The position numbers were made by a program, and so were the translations under genes. Source: Rhodospirillales bacterium (lineage in GTDB: Bacteria > Pseudomonadota > Alphaproteobacteria > Rhodospirillales > JAOUPW01). From it: 9,554 nucleotides of DNA. The notes under the pieces were generated by a model. The model did not search any database, was not told where the DNA came from, and was given only the letters and a program-made list of their open reading frames with translations. This document shows positions 1 through 7,649 of this stretch, one piece after another (the first letter of the stretch is position 1; each line of letters starts with the position of its first letter). Location of the stretch: positions 1-9,554 of the forward strand of contig JAOUPW010000036.1 in assembly GCA_029879665.1 (NCBI GenBank). Direction: 5' to 3'.

Positions 1-1
1 C

Positions 2-259
2 GGACCACGTCTGTTGTGGCGTGAATGGGAGGGTCAATACGTTACCTACAACGATACCACCGGTGACACCCATCTGCTCGATAGACTTGCAGCGAATGCT
101 CTTCTGAGCCTTGAAAAAACTCCCGCGACATTGAAAGAATTAAGCATCCGGGTTGCAGGCTTCTCTGGGGTCGAAGCTGATGATGATGTCCTCGCGTATA
201 CACAGGACATGATCGACGATTTTCTCCGTAGAAATCTAATAGAAGCGGGGACTCAATGA
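2..259 (+). CDS. HPr-rel-A system PqqD family peptide chaperone (5' partial)
   Basis: Small PqqD-like protein; PqqD relatives are winged-helix peptide-binding domains that present a peptide to a modifying enzyme. The visible 85 codons include W-R-E-W-E-G, then Y-N-D-T-T-G-D-T-H-L-L-D, the typical PqqD-fold start in which a strand pair and a 'G-x-x-H-x-L' turn lead into helices, and a C-terminal helical part ending in an 'FLRRNLI' segment. The reading frame is open to the window edge, with Gly-Pro-Arg-Leu read before the TTG at 14. That TTG is therefore unlikely to be the real start; family members are usually about 90-100 residues, so only a few codons should be missing. The stop overlaps the ATG of the HprK-like gene in an ATGA, which suggests translational coupling. 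The family call is by eye. The peptide it binds is unknown. Confidence 0.8.
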   Translation, partial: GPRLLWREWEGQYVTYNDTTGDTHLLDRLAANALLSLEKTPATLKELSIRVAGFSGVEADDDVLAYTQDMIDDFLRRNLIEAGTQ

Positions 260-1194
260 CCCTTTCCGCAATCGCGGACGCCGATCTGGAAATGCGTTTG
301 CGTGGAGAGGGGGAATATTTCCGAACAGGGCCTTTCACCGTTCATATGCGGACGAATGTTTCAGAACTGATCGAGGGAATTGCCCTTCTCTATGCAGATT
401 ATCCGTTGGCGGATGGGAATGATTTTGCCGACTTTCATGTTTCCGTTGTACCGCCTGCCAACCTGCGCCGTTGGGTCCGTCCTCAACTGCTGTTTTTGTT
501 TGATGGGTGGACGCCCTTCAAACCCATGCCGCGCGGTCAGGCCATTCCTTTTTTTGAATGGGGGCTCAACTGGGCGGTGGCAAACCACGCCCATCAGTAC
601 CTGATCCTCCATGCCGCCGCCATCGAGAAAAACGGCCATGCCGTGATCATGCCGGCGCCGCCGGGCTCGGGCAAAAGCACCCTTTGCGCCGGGCTGGTGA
701 GCCGGGGCTGGCGGCTACTGTCCGATGAACTTGTTCTCCTGTCCCTTGACGGGTCGTTCATTACGCCGCTGGCGCGCCCGATCAGCCTGAAGGACCGTTC
801 CATCGAAGTGATCCGGGATTTTGTTCCCGCTGCCGTTTTAAGCAAGCCGGCAGCAGACACGGCCAAGGGCACTGTCGCCCTTATGAAGGCGCCGGCGGAC
901 AGCATCCGCCGCGTCGGCGAGACCGCAAGGCCGGCGTGGATTATTTTTCCCAAATACCAGGAAGGTGCCGACAGCCGGTTAGAGCCCAGATCGAAGGCGG
1001 AAACCTGTCTGCAGATCGGAGAGAATGCATTCAACTACAGCATTCACGGTGTGCAAGGGTTCGAAGCCCTGGCCAACGTGGTCGATTCTTCGGCGTGTTA
1101 TGATTTCACCTATAGCTCGCTCGATGACGCCGTCCGGATCTTTTCAACGCTGGAACCGCCTTCTGGATCGACGCATAATCTTGTCGGTCATTAA
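256..1194 (+). CDS. HprK-related kinase A
   Basis: 312-residue soluble P-loop protein related to the C-terminal kinase domain of HPr kinase/phosphorylase, of the type found in HPr-rel-A clusters. Visible features: a divergent N-terminal domain (about residues 1-110); a 'LILHAAAIE' segment with His119, in the place where HprK has its 'HG' segment ahead of the P-loop; a Walker A motif APPGSGKST with Gly137-Lys140-Ser141; then 'RLLSDELVLL' (Asp157-Glu158) in the place of the HprK acidic motif. The C-terminal part carries 'FPKY' and 'NAFNY' blocks that I recall from this family. By family, it should bind ATP and may phosphorylate a protein or peptide; the substrate is not known. The start is the ATG inside the ATGA overlap with the PqqD-like gene, preceded by GCGGGGA. 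No HPr gene is present in the window, so a role in sugar phosphotransferase control is not supported. Confidence 0.85.
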   Translation: MTLSAIADADLEMRLRGEGEYFRTGPFTVHMRTNVSELIEGIALLYADYPLADGNDFADFHVSVVPPANLRRWVRPQLLFLFDGWTPFKPMPRGQAIPFFEWGLNWAVANHAHQYLILHAAAIEKNGHAVIMPAPPGSGKSTLCAGLVSRGWRLLSDELVLLSLDGSFITPLARPISLKDRSIEVIRDFVPAAVLSKPAADTAKGTVALMKAPADSIRRVGETARPAWIIFPKYQEGADSRLEPRSKAETCLQIGENAFNYSIHGVQGFEALANVVDSSACYDFTYSSLDDAVRIFSTLEPPSGSTHNLVGH

Positions 1195-1212
1195 TAATTA
1201 GCTGTATCTGGA

Positions 1213-2295
1213 ATGAACGCTGACCAAGATTTGGTATCGGAAACCTTGCGCCAGCCAGCGGCTTTGTCGTCGTGGTCGTTGGCTGAATGGGACGTGCTCG
1301 TCCGGCAGGCGCGTCGGGCAGGGCTTCTCGCCCGCTTATGTATCCTTTTGGATGAAGATGGTTTTCTCAGTGATGTTCCCGCGTCGGCACGGCTTCACTT
1401 TGAAGCAGAAAGAACGCTGGCACATAAGTTTAAGCGTGATGTCCGGTGGGAGGTTCGGTGCCTCTGGGGGGCTCTTTCGTCAACGAATACTCAGATTTAC
1501 CTACTCAAAGGAGCTGCCTATGTGATGGCGAACCTGCCGGCCGCCTTGGGACGGACATTCACCGATGTGGATATTATGGTTGCCAAGTCGGATGTTGAGA
1601 AAGTTGAAATAACTTTGCATAGGAAAGGCTGGGTTACGAGCAATAAACTGGATGCCTACGACCAGCAATACTACCGCCGCTGGATGCACGAGATCCCGCC
1701 GCTCACCAACGTGATCCGCGGCACCACCCTGGACGTCCACCACACCATCGTGCCGGAAACGGCGCGTTCGGACGTGAACGCGCGCAAGTTGATGGAAGCC
1801 GCGCTTCCGTTGGAGGGGCATGCGGGCCTGTGGGTGCTGGCTCCCCGGGACATGGTGTTGCACAGCGCCGTCCACCTTTTCAACGAGGGCGAATTCGCCC
1901 ACGGTCTTCGGGACCTGTCGGACCTGGACCTATTGATGCGCCATTTTTCGTCCGATCCGAATTTCTGGCAGGGTCTGGTGGAACGCGCTTTTGAGTTCGG
2001 GTTGGAGCGGCCTCTTTATTATGCTTTTAGATTCACCTCGCGTATTTTTGGGACACCGGTGCCGGAGAGGGAGAACCAGGCCCTTGCTGCCGGCAGCCCC
2101 GGTCCGGTGACCGGCAGGGTCATGGATTTCCTTTTTTTCCGGGCCCTCCGTCCAGATCATCCCACCTGCCGGCTTCCGCTGACGGGCCTTGCGCTCTGGC
2201 TGCTCTACGTGCGCGCCCATCACTTGCGAATGCCGCCTCATCTTTTGGTTCCTCATCTTATTCGTAAGGCGATCTCGCGGCGGCCGGAGGGTTGA
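1213..2295 (+). CDS. Nucleotidyltransferase family protein (NTP_transf_5-like)
   Basis: 360-residue protein resembling the 'uncharacterised nucleotidyltransferase' family (PF14907-like), which often sits beside HPr-rel-A genes and EPS loci. The diagnostic block is 'LLKGAAY' followed by G113-R114 and D118-x-D120 ('GRTFTDVDIMV'), the Gly plus paired-Asp signature of the polymerase-beta nucleotidyltransferase fold that binds metal and NTP. A second acidic/His stretch, 'TLDVHHTIVP', matches the later metal-ligand strand. The C-terminal half is helical ('HLFNEG', 'LRDLSDLDLLM'). It follows the HprK-like gene after 18 bp and is probably co-transcribed. The ATG at 1213 has only a weak Shine-Dalgarno (TGGA placed too close), so a different start is possible. 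The substrate is unknown; nucleotidyl transfer to a protein or small molecule is an inference from the fold. Confidence 0.8.
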   Translation: MNADQDLVSETLRQPAALSSWSLAEWDVLVRQARRAGLLARLCILLDEDGFLSDVPASARLHFEAERTLAHKFKRDVRWEVRCLWGALSSTNTQIYLLKGAAYVMANLPAALGRTFTDVDIMVAKSDVEKVEITLHRKGWVTSNKLDAYDQQYYRRWMHEIPPLTNVIRGTTLDVHHTIVPETARSDVNARKLMEAALPLEGHAGLWVLAPRDMVLHSAVHLFNEGEFAHGLRDLSDLDLLMRHFSSDPNFWQGLVERAFEFGLERPLYYAFRFTSRIFGTPVPERENQALAAGSPGPVTGRVMDFLFFRALRPDHPTCRLPLTGLALWLLYVRAHHLRMPPHLLVPHLIRKAISRRPEG

Positions 2296-2367
2296 AGCCA
2301 AGCTGTTCGCTTAGGTAAGTGGCGGGTGGGTATGCTTCGTCCAAGCCAATCCGAGTGAGCCGGATAT

Positions 2368-2414
2368 CCTTTGCCGCGGAGGGCGGCGTCAAAGGGAAAA
2401 ATTCATATTTTTCC
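2368..2414 (+). terminator. Tandem inverted repeats, possible terminator
   Basis: The first arm pair is CCTTTG-CCGC (2368-2377) against GCGG (2383-2386) and CAAAGG (2390-2395), with a three-base bulge. The second is a perfect 8-bp repeat, GGAAAAAT (2395-2402) and ATTTTTCC (2407-2414), with a 4-base loop. The repeats share the GG at 2395, so they could form alternative structures. The T-run at 2408-2412 gives a terminator-like end for the upstream cluster, but it is not placed directly after the GC-rich stem, so the call is weak. The A/T-rich palindrome could equally be a protein-binding site. Confidence 0.35.
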
Positions 2415-2542
2415 GATAGTTGAGGGCTCGGATCCCTGTGTCGAGAGCCTTGCTTTTAGATCAACGGTGGATAGTATGGCTTCCGAAAATCAGATCGGGG
2501 TGCAAGAAAGAGCCGGAGCAAACCGGATTATTACGCGAAACT

Positions 2543-2571
2543 GGGTATAATTTACAATTAAGGGTATAATT
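2543..2571 (+). promoter_or_regulatory. Tandem GGGTATAATT repeat, candidate promoter region
   Basis: The 10-mer GGGTATAATT occurs at 2543-2552 and again at 2562-2571, 19 bp apart start to start, about 65-90 bp upstream of the transferase ATG. Each copy contains a perfect -10 hexamer TATAAT. No good -35 (TTGACA-like) lies 16-18 bp upstream of either copy, so if it is a promoter it would need an activator or another sigma factor. The repeat could also be two half-sites for a regulator, since the spacing is close to two helical turns. Confidence 0.35.
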
Positions 2572-2635
2572 ACGCTCATCCGTCCGGGGAGATTTTTGGT
2601 CATCGGCCTCTCCTTGGTTGCGTCTGGGCCGGATC

Positions 2636-4084
2636 ATGGGGGACAAGGCGTTGTTGCGCCTATTTGGGCATTATATACCGTATCCATCAGTGTTGCTGGC
2701 TCTGGGCGATACGCTGTTACTTTACGTATCTTTGCTGATTGCCACCTCGTTGCCGTTCGTGCAGACGCCGACGCCGGGGGCGCAGAGCGATTTGCGGCTT
2801 ATTGCCTCGATTGTCATTGTTAGTTTTCTCGTTCTGGCCTCTCTAGGGCTTTATAACAGGGCGGTGTTTTACCACTCACGCGAAATCAATTCGCGGATGA
2901 TCGTCGCCTTGCCCTTGGTCATCGTGGCGTGCGGACTGTTCATTTACGTCTATTCGTTCTATGGCCAGCCGATAAGCCGATATTTGTACATAGTTATTCT
3001 TTCAGGTATCGCGGTCTTCTTTCTGCTGACGTTTTTCCTGCGTGAATTGGTTCGCAATGTTTTCAACATGGACCGGTTTAAGCGGAGGGTTCTCGTTCTT
3101 GGAGCAGAGCCGTTGGCGACCAAGGTCGACGAAATCGCACGCGATCCTGCCCGGGGACACTTTCTGGTGGTCGGCTATCTGGGGTTGGGAGACGAAGAGT
3201 CAACCTCGAATCTCCACCCGAAACTTCCAAGTGAGATGCTTACTCAACGTCATGCCTTGGCTGATTTCGTGCGAAAAAACCGGGTCGAGGAGATCGTCGT
3301 TGTTTCGAGGGAACGCCGCCGTTCGGTCGGTAAATTGGGCCCGGGATTGCCCATCTGGGACCTTCTGGAATGCAAGTTGGAAGGAGCGCAGATCACAACA
3401 TACGCCGATTTCTGGGAGCGCGAAGCAAGGCAGGTCGACCTTGATGAACTGCAACCAAGTTGGCTCATCTTTTCAGACGGCTTTCGGGTAAATTCATTCA
3501 CCAACTATCGGACGCGTTTTTTTGACCTGCTGGTGAGCATATGTTTTCTAGTCGTAATTTTACCGGTGTTTTTACTGACCGCCTTGAGCATCAAGCTCAC
3601 CAGCCCTGGGCCGGTGTTTTACCGCCAGGAACGGGTGGGGCGGGGCGGAAAACCGTTCCAGCTTCTCAAGTTTCGTTCCATGTGCGTGGACGCGGAGAAA
3701 GACGGTGTTCCGGTATGGGCAAAAGAAAACGACGAGCGCATCACCCCCATCGGACACTTCATCCGCAAGACCCGGATCGACGAGATTCCGCAAGTCATTA
3801 ACGTACTTAAGGGAGAGATGAGCTTCGTCGGCCCCCGGCCCGAACGTCCTTATTTTGTGGAATCCCTGCAGAAAAAGATTCCTTATTATATCGAACGCCA
3901 CCGGGTTCGACCGGGCATTACCGGCTGGGCGCAGACAAGCTGCCCCTATGGTGCGAGCGAGGAAGACGCGAAGCTAAAGCTTTCTTATGATCTATACTAT
4001 ATCAAGAATAGTTCCCTTTTTCTGGACGCGCTTATTCTGCTTCAGACCGTCCGGGTGGTTTTGTGGAATTATGGCGCCCGGTAG
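2636..4084 (+). CDS. PEP-CTERM/XrtA system sugar-phosphate transferase (TIGR03013-like glycosyltransferase)
   Basis: 482-residue membrane enzyme of the polyprenyl glycosylphosphotransferase family, XrtA/PEP-CTERM type. It would transfer a sugar-1-phosphate from a UDP-sugar to undecaprenyl phosphate to begin EPS repeat-unit synthesis. Domain order: about four N-terminal membrane segments (first 140 residues), a nucleotide-binding-like central domain starting at 'VLVLGAEPLA', then a further hydrophobic helix ('LLVSICFLVVILPVFLL') leading into the bacterial sugar transferase domain. That domain has 'SPGPVFYRQERVG', 'LLKFRSM', the 'RIDEIPQ' catalytic Asp382-Glu383 pair, 'SFVGPRPERP' and 'RPGITGWAQ'. 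The frame opens at a TTG at 2618, but the ATG at 2636 gives the family-like N terminus 'LLRLFGHYIP' and is preferred, though its ribosome site is weak. It is the first gene of the four-gene run and its end overlaps the next gene. Confidence 0.9.
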   Translation: MGDKALLRLFGHYIPYPSVLLALGDTLLLYVSLLIATSLPFVQTPTPGAQSDLRLIASIVIVSFLVLASLGLYNRAVFYHSREINSRMIVALPLVIVACGLFIYVYSFYGQPISRYLYIVILSGIAVFFLLTFFLRELVRNVFNMDRFKRRVLVLGAEPLATKVDEIARDPARGHFLVVGYLGLGDEESTSNLHPKLPSEMLTQRHALADFVRKNRVEEIVVVSRERRRSVGKLGPGLPIWDLLECKLEGAQITTYADFWEREARQVDLDELQPSWLIFSDGFRVNSFTNYRTRFFDLLVSICFLVVILPVFLLTALSIKLTSPGPVFYRQERVGRGGKPFQLLKFRSMCVDAEKDGVPVWAKENDERITPIGHFIRKTRIDEIPQVINVLKGEMSFVGPRPERPYFVESLQKKIPYYIERHRVRPGITGWAQTSCPYGASEEDAKLKLSYDLYYIKNSSLFLDALILLQTVRVVLWNYGAR

Positions 4085-6207
4085 AGAAATACATTTTGTC
4101 CGCCCAGATTGAAGTCATCGGTTATCTCTTGTGCGCGGCGGCTTTTTTGCCGCTGGGCGTTTTGATTCTGCTGAGCCGGGCGCGAACTCGCTACAAGTAC
4201 TTGATTCTGGCAGGATGCGGCGCGACCATTTTGTGGTCCGGCATGATCGGCGTCGCACCCTGGATCCGGCCGACCATTTTTATTGTGACGTTACTGGAAG
4301 TGGCCAGGGACGTCGTATGGCTGTCATTCATTACCGTGCTGATTGCCACCAGCCTGAATCGGGTAAGGGTCCGTGTCGGTATGATTGTCGCCGCCATCTC
4401 CGGCGCAGGCCTTCTCGCGCTGGGAACATTCTTTACTACCTGGATTTCCGCGCCTGCCGGAATCCAGGCCCTGACCGTCAAGCTTTCCGGCGGCGGCCAT
4501 GTGCTGCTGGCGGTGCTCGGCCTGCTTTTGCTGGAAAACCTTTACCGTAACGCCGACGAGGAAACACGCTGGTCGGTCAAACATATCTGTTTCGGTCTAG
4601 GGGCGGTTTTTGCCTACGATTTTTTCCTCTATGCGGATGCCGCCTTGTTTAACCGGATTGACGAGTCTTTGTTCCGGGCGCGGGGCTTCGTGAACATCCT
4701 TGCGGTGCCGCTGGCTGCCGTTTCCGTTTCCCGGGCACGGGCCTGGGGCATGGATCTTCATGTATCCCGGGAGGTGGTTTTCCATTCGGCGGCCTTGGTC
4801 GGAACCGGCCTTTACCTGCTGGTGATGGCGGGGGCGGGGTATTATATCCGGCAGTTTGGCGGCGAATGGGGCGTGGTTTTTCAGACCATTTTTTTATTCG
4901 GTGCCTTTCTCATCTTACTGATTCTATTTTCGTCACAGTCCCTGCGGGCGAAAATCAGGGTCTGGATCAGCAAGCATTTCTTCAGCTACGCCTACGACTA
5001 CCGTCAGGAATGGCTCCGCTTCACCCAGACGATTTCACTCGACGAACAGGGCACCAGTCTGCACGACAGAATTCTACATGCGGTAGCGGACATCGTGGGA
5101 AGAACCTCCGGGGCGTTGTGGATATTGCACGATAACGATCGCTCGTTTTTGCCGAGCGCGCAGTGGAATTTTCGCGGTGGATTTCCTGAAGAAATCCTTC
5201 CTGCCGAGCCAGCGGACAGCGATTTTTGCACATATCTGGCGACCTCCCACTGGGTCGTAGATCTCCGGCAGTATGCGGACAATCCTGGCCACTACGGCGG
5301 GCTCGTGCTTCCCAACTGGCTCGGTAATCATCCCAAGGCCGACATGGTGGTTCCCTTGATTCATCGGGATGCACTGTGCGCTTTTCTGGTTCTGGGCGCT
5401 CCCAGGGCTTACCAGCCACTGGATTGGGAAACCTATGATCTGTTGAAGGCGGTGGGGGGGCAGGCCGCCAGTTATTTAAAGGAAGAACAGGCAGCGAATG
5501 CCCTGTCTGACGCCCGGCGCCTGGAATCCTTCAACCAACGCTTTGCCTTCGTCATTCACGATCTGAAAAACCTGGTGGGGCAAATGACGCTGCTGTTGAA
5601 AAATGCCGAGCGCCACGGTGACGATCCGGAATTCCAGAAGGACCTGCTCGCCACGGTCAACAATTCTGTGATTCGCATGCGGGAGCTTCTGGAAAAATTC
5701 AAAGCCGAGCACGGCGTGGAAAAACAGCAGGACAAACCAGTCCCTGAAACTGTGGCGGAAGTCCCCAGTGGACAGTCTGGCCTCTTGTCGGCAATGTTCG
5801 CCCAGATCGCCGACACCTGGCGGCGGCAGAAGCCGGACCTGGAGGTCCGCGCCTCTCCGGTGCCTGACGTCCTGGTCGACGGAACGCAATTGACCTCGGT
5901 GATTGATCATCTTCTGCAGAACGCCCTGGACGCGGCGGGCGAGGGCGGGAGGGTATCGCTGAGACTCAAGGGCGTCGGCAACGAGGCGGTGATGGAAGTG
6001 GAGGACAACGGTCCCGGCATGGATGCGGAATTCATCAGTCAGAAGCTTTTCCGACCCCTCAAATCCAGCAAGGATGGCGGATATGGCCTCGGCGCCTTTC
6101 AGGTGCGGGAATTGGTCCGCGAAATGGGCGGGCGTTTAGAAGTTTCAAGTACGCCTGGAAAGGGGACGACCATGCGGGTTATCCTACCAGCGCGATTGTC
6201 GGCCTAG
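4063..6207 (+). CDS. prsK: XrtA/PEP-CTERM system histidine kinase PrsK
   Basis: Up to 714-residue membrane sensor kinase, partner of the PrsR gene 18 bp downstream. The first 300 residues are largely hydrophobic, with roughly eight or more membrane helices and no obvious periplasmic sensor domain. A GAF-like domain follows (about 325-480: 'LWILHDNDRSFLP' to 'GGQAASYL'). The kinase core has a variant H-box 'VIHDLKNLVGQ' with His499, N-box 'LLQNALDAA' (Asn620), G1 'EDNGPGMD' (648-653), F-box-like 'KLFRPLKSSK' and G2 'GYGLGAF' (674-679). All catalytic boxes look intact. By family it autophosphorylates and passes phosphate to PrsR. Start is uncertain: the GTG at 4063 overlaps the transferase by 22 bp with GGGTGG four bases upstream, while a TTG at 4096 would give 'LSAQIEVIGYLL' with no overlap, 11 bp after the stop, and would look more like a normal membrane start. 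Confidence 0.9.
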   Translation: MELWRPVEKYILSAQIEVIGYLLCAAAFLPLGVLILLSRARTRYKYLILAGCGATILWSGMIGVAPWIRPTIFIVTLLEVARDVVWLSFITVLIATSLNRVRVRVGMIVAAISGAGLLALGTFFTTWISAPAGIQALTVKLSGGGHVLLAVLGLLLLENLYRNADEETRWSVKHICFGLGAVFAYDFFLYADAALFNRIDESLFRARGFVNILAVPLAAVSVSRARAWGMDLHVSREVVFHSAALVGTGLYLLVMAGAGYYIRQFGGEWGVVFQTIFLFGAFLILLILFSSQSLRAKIRVWISKHFFSYAYDYRQEWLRFTQTISLDEQGTSLHDRILHAVADIVGRTSGALWILHDNDRSFLPSAQWNFRGGFPEEILPAEPADSDFCTYLATSHWVVDLRQYADNPGHYGGLVLPNWLGNHPKADMVVPLIHRDALCAFLVLGAPRAYQPLDWETYDLLKAVGGQAASYLKEEQAANALSDARRLESFNQRFAFVIHDLKNLVGQMTLLLKNAERHGDDPEFQKDLLATVNNSVIRMRELLEKFKAEHGVEKQQDKPVPETVAEVPSGQSGLLSAMFAQIADTWRRQKPDLEVRASPVPDVLVDGTQLTSVIDHLLQNALDAAGEGGRVSLRLKGVGNEAVMEVEDNGPGMDAEFISQKLFRPLKSSKDGGYGLGAFQVRELVREMGGRLEVSSTPGKGTTMRVILPARLSA

Positions 6208-6213
6208 GTTACC

Positions 6214-6219
6214 AGAGGA
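6214..6219 (+). promoter_or_regulatory. Ribosome binding site of prsR
   Basis: AGAGGA lies 6 bases before the ATG at 6226. It is the strongest Shine-Dalgarno seen in the window and fixes the start of prsR. It lies in the 18-bp gap after the prsK stop, so PrsR may be made more efficiently than its neighbours. Confidence 0.6.
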
Positions 6220-6225
6220 CGCGTC

Positions 6226-7617
6226 ATGGCGAATACCGGAAAAATATTGGAACCAAGCCAATCCGTACTGATCGTTGAGGATGATTCCGGCCTCAGGAGC
6301 CAGATGCGCTGGGCTCTGTCGGACCTGGATGTGCATGTGGCCGAGGACCGCAAAAGCGCTCTCGCGGCCCTGCGTAAGGTGGATCCCTGTGTCGTCGTTC
6401 TCGATCTTGGCTTGCCGCCGGATCCCAATGGGGCCTCGGAGGGACTGGCAGCCTTGGAGGCCATTCTGTCGTTCAAGCCGTCGGCCAAGGTCATAATCGC
6501 CAGCGGCAACGAGGATCGGGCAAACGCCCTCAAGGCGGTCAACCTCGGTGCCTACGATTTCTATCCCAAGCCGGTCGATATCGATGTTCTGCACCTGATC
6601 ATCGAACGGGCGAAGCGGTTGTATGGCCTGGAGGAGGAGAACCGTCTCCTGTCGCAGGAAAAAAGGGAAACGGCGCTTTCCGGCATCATCGCCGCCAGCA
6701 CCGAGATGCTCGAAGCCTGCCGGATGGCGGAACGGATCGCGCCGTCGGAAGTCAGTGTCCTGCTCACCGGCGAAAGCGGCACCGGCAAGGAACTCCTGGC
6801 CCGCGCGGTGCATGAACTGAGTTCCCGCAACCGGTTTCCGTTTATTGCCATCAACTGCGCCGCCATCCCGGAAAATCTACTGGAGAGCGAATTATTCGGC
6901 CATGAAAAGGGCGCCTTCACAGGCGCCATCAAGCAGACGATCGGAAAGATCGAACATGCCGGAAAGGGGACCCTTTTCCTGGACGAGGTCGGTGACATGC
7001 CGCTGGCGCTTCAGGCGAAAATGCTGCGATTTCTGCAGGACCGGACGATCGAGCGGGTCGGGGGGCGGACACAGATCAACGTGGATGTCCGCATCATTTC
7101 CGCGACCAATCAGGTTCTCGACACATTGATCGAGCAAGGACGTTTCCGCGACGATTTGTTCTATCGCCTTAATGAGGTGGGAATCCATGTTCCCCCCCTG
7201 CGCCAGCGGGACGGGGACTCGGCGCTTCTGGCGAAGTATTTCATGGGTAAGTATTCCGAAGGCCTGGGCAAGAAGGTGAAGGGATTCACCACTGATGCTC
7301 TGGCGTCCATTACCGGTTACAACTGGCCGGGAAATGTCCGGGAACTGGAAAACAGGATGAAGCGGGCCGTGGTTCTGGCCGAGGGAAACATGATAACTGC
7401 GGCGGACCTGGATTTGAATTCCACCGACACCGTGGCCTCTTTCCCATCCTTGAAGCAGGTTCGCGAGCGGGCGGAAAGAGAAGCGGTGGTCCGGGCGATG
7501 GCGATCGTTAACAACAATGTATCCTCCGCGGCGAAGCTTCTCGGGATCAGCCGGCCAACGCTTTACCAGTTGATGCAGAACCTGGACATTCGGGAGAAAA
7601 AGGATTCCAAGAACTAG
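6226..7617 (+). CDS. prsR: PEP-CTERM-box response regulator transcription factor PrsR
   Basis: 463-residue NtrC-type activator. The receiver domain (about 12-125) has the acidic pair Asp19-Asp20, phospho-acceptor Asp60 in 'VLDLGLPP', Ser93 and Lys115, all intact. The sigma-54 interaction AAA+ domain has Walker A 'GESGTGKE' (182-189), 'GAFTGA' (229-234) that contacts sigma-54, and Walker B 'GTLFLDEVGD' (248-257), followed by 'RFRDDLFYRL' and 'WPGNVRELEN'. The C-terminal Fis-type helix-turn-helix is at about 425-455 ('SSAAKLLGISRPTLYQLMQ'). By family it is activated by PrsK and drives RpoN-dependent transcription from promoters with the PEP-CTERM box, chiefly genes of PEP-CTERM proteins and EPS. 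Its position directly after prsK is the usual arrangement. It is full length with an excellent ribosome site. Confidence 0.95.
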   Translation: MANTGKILEPSQSVLIVEDDSGLRSQMRWALSDLDVHVAEDRKSALAALRKVDPCVVVLDLGLPPDPNGASEGLAALEAILSFKPSAKVIIASGNEDRANALKAVNLGAYDFYPKPVDIDVLHLIIERAKRLYGLEEENRLLSQEKRETALSGIIAASTEMLEACRMAERIAPSEVSVLLTGESGTGKELLARAVHELSSRNRFPFIAINCAAIPENLLESELFGHEKGAFTGAIKQTIGKIEHAGKGTLFLDEVGDMPLALQAKMLRFLQDRTIERVGGRTQINVDVRIISATNQVLDTLIEQGRFRDDLFYRLNEVGIHVPPLRQRDGDSALLAKYFMGKYSEGLGKKVKGFTTDALASITGYNWPGNVRELENRMKRAVVLAEGNMITAADLDLNSTDTVASFPSLKQVRERAEREAVVRAMAIVNNNVSSAAKLLGISRPTLYQLMQNLDIREKKDSKN

Positions 7618-7649
7618 CGTAACAAGGGCCTTGGACTCCCGATGCATTG

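Larger units (their letters stand above)
2296..2635. other. 340-bp non-coding spacer between the two transcription units
   Basis: No convincing gene is seen here on either strand; the short minus-strand frame at 2461-2646 has no recognisable domain and no good ribosome site. The stretch is richer in A/T than its neighbours. It contains a GC-rich imperfect hairpin, an A/T-rich perfect inverted repeat, a weaker GGCTC/GAGCC pair near 2424-2450, and a tandem GGGTATAATT repeat. The simplest reading is a 3' end for the HPr-rel-A cluster followed by the promoter region of the EPS/PrsK operon. No clear sigma-54 GG-N10-GC element was found in it by eye. Confidence 0.6.

Noticed and set aside
14..16. 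TTG as the start of the PqqD-like gene
   Set aside because: The frame is open to the window edge and the family is normally longer, so the true start lies upstream of position 1.
2467..2480. Possible sigma-54 element (TGG ... GGC) in the spacer
   Set aside because: The distance between GG and GC is not 10 bases and the flanking consensus is missing.
6184..6813. 209-codon open frame on the minus strand over prsR's receiver domain
   Set aside because: Opposite a well-supported gene, no family features, composition typical of antisense readings.
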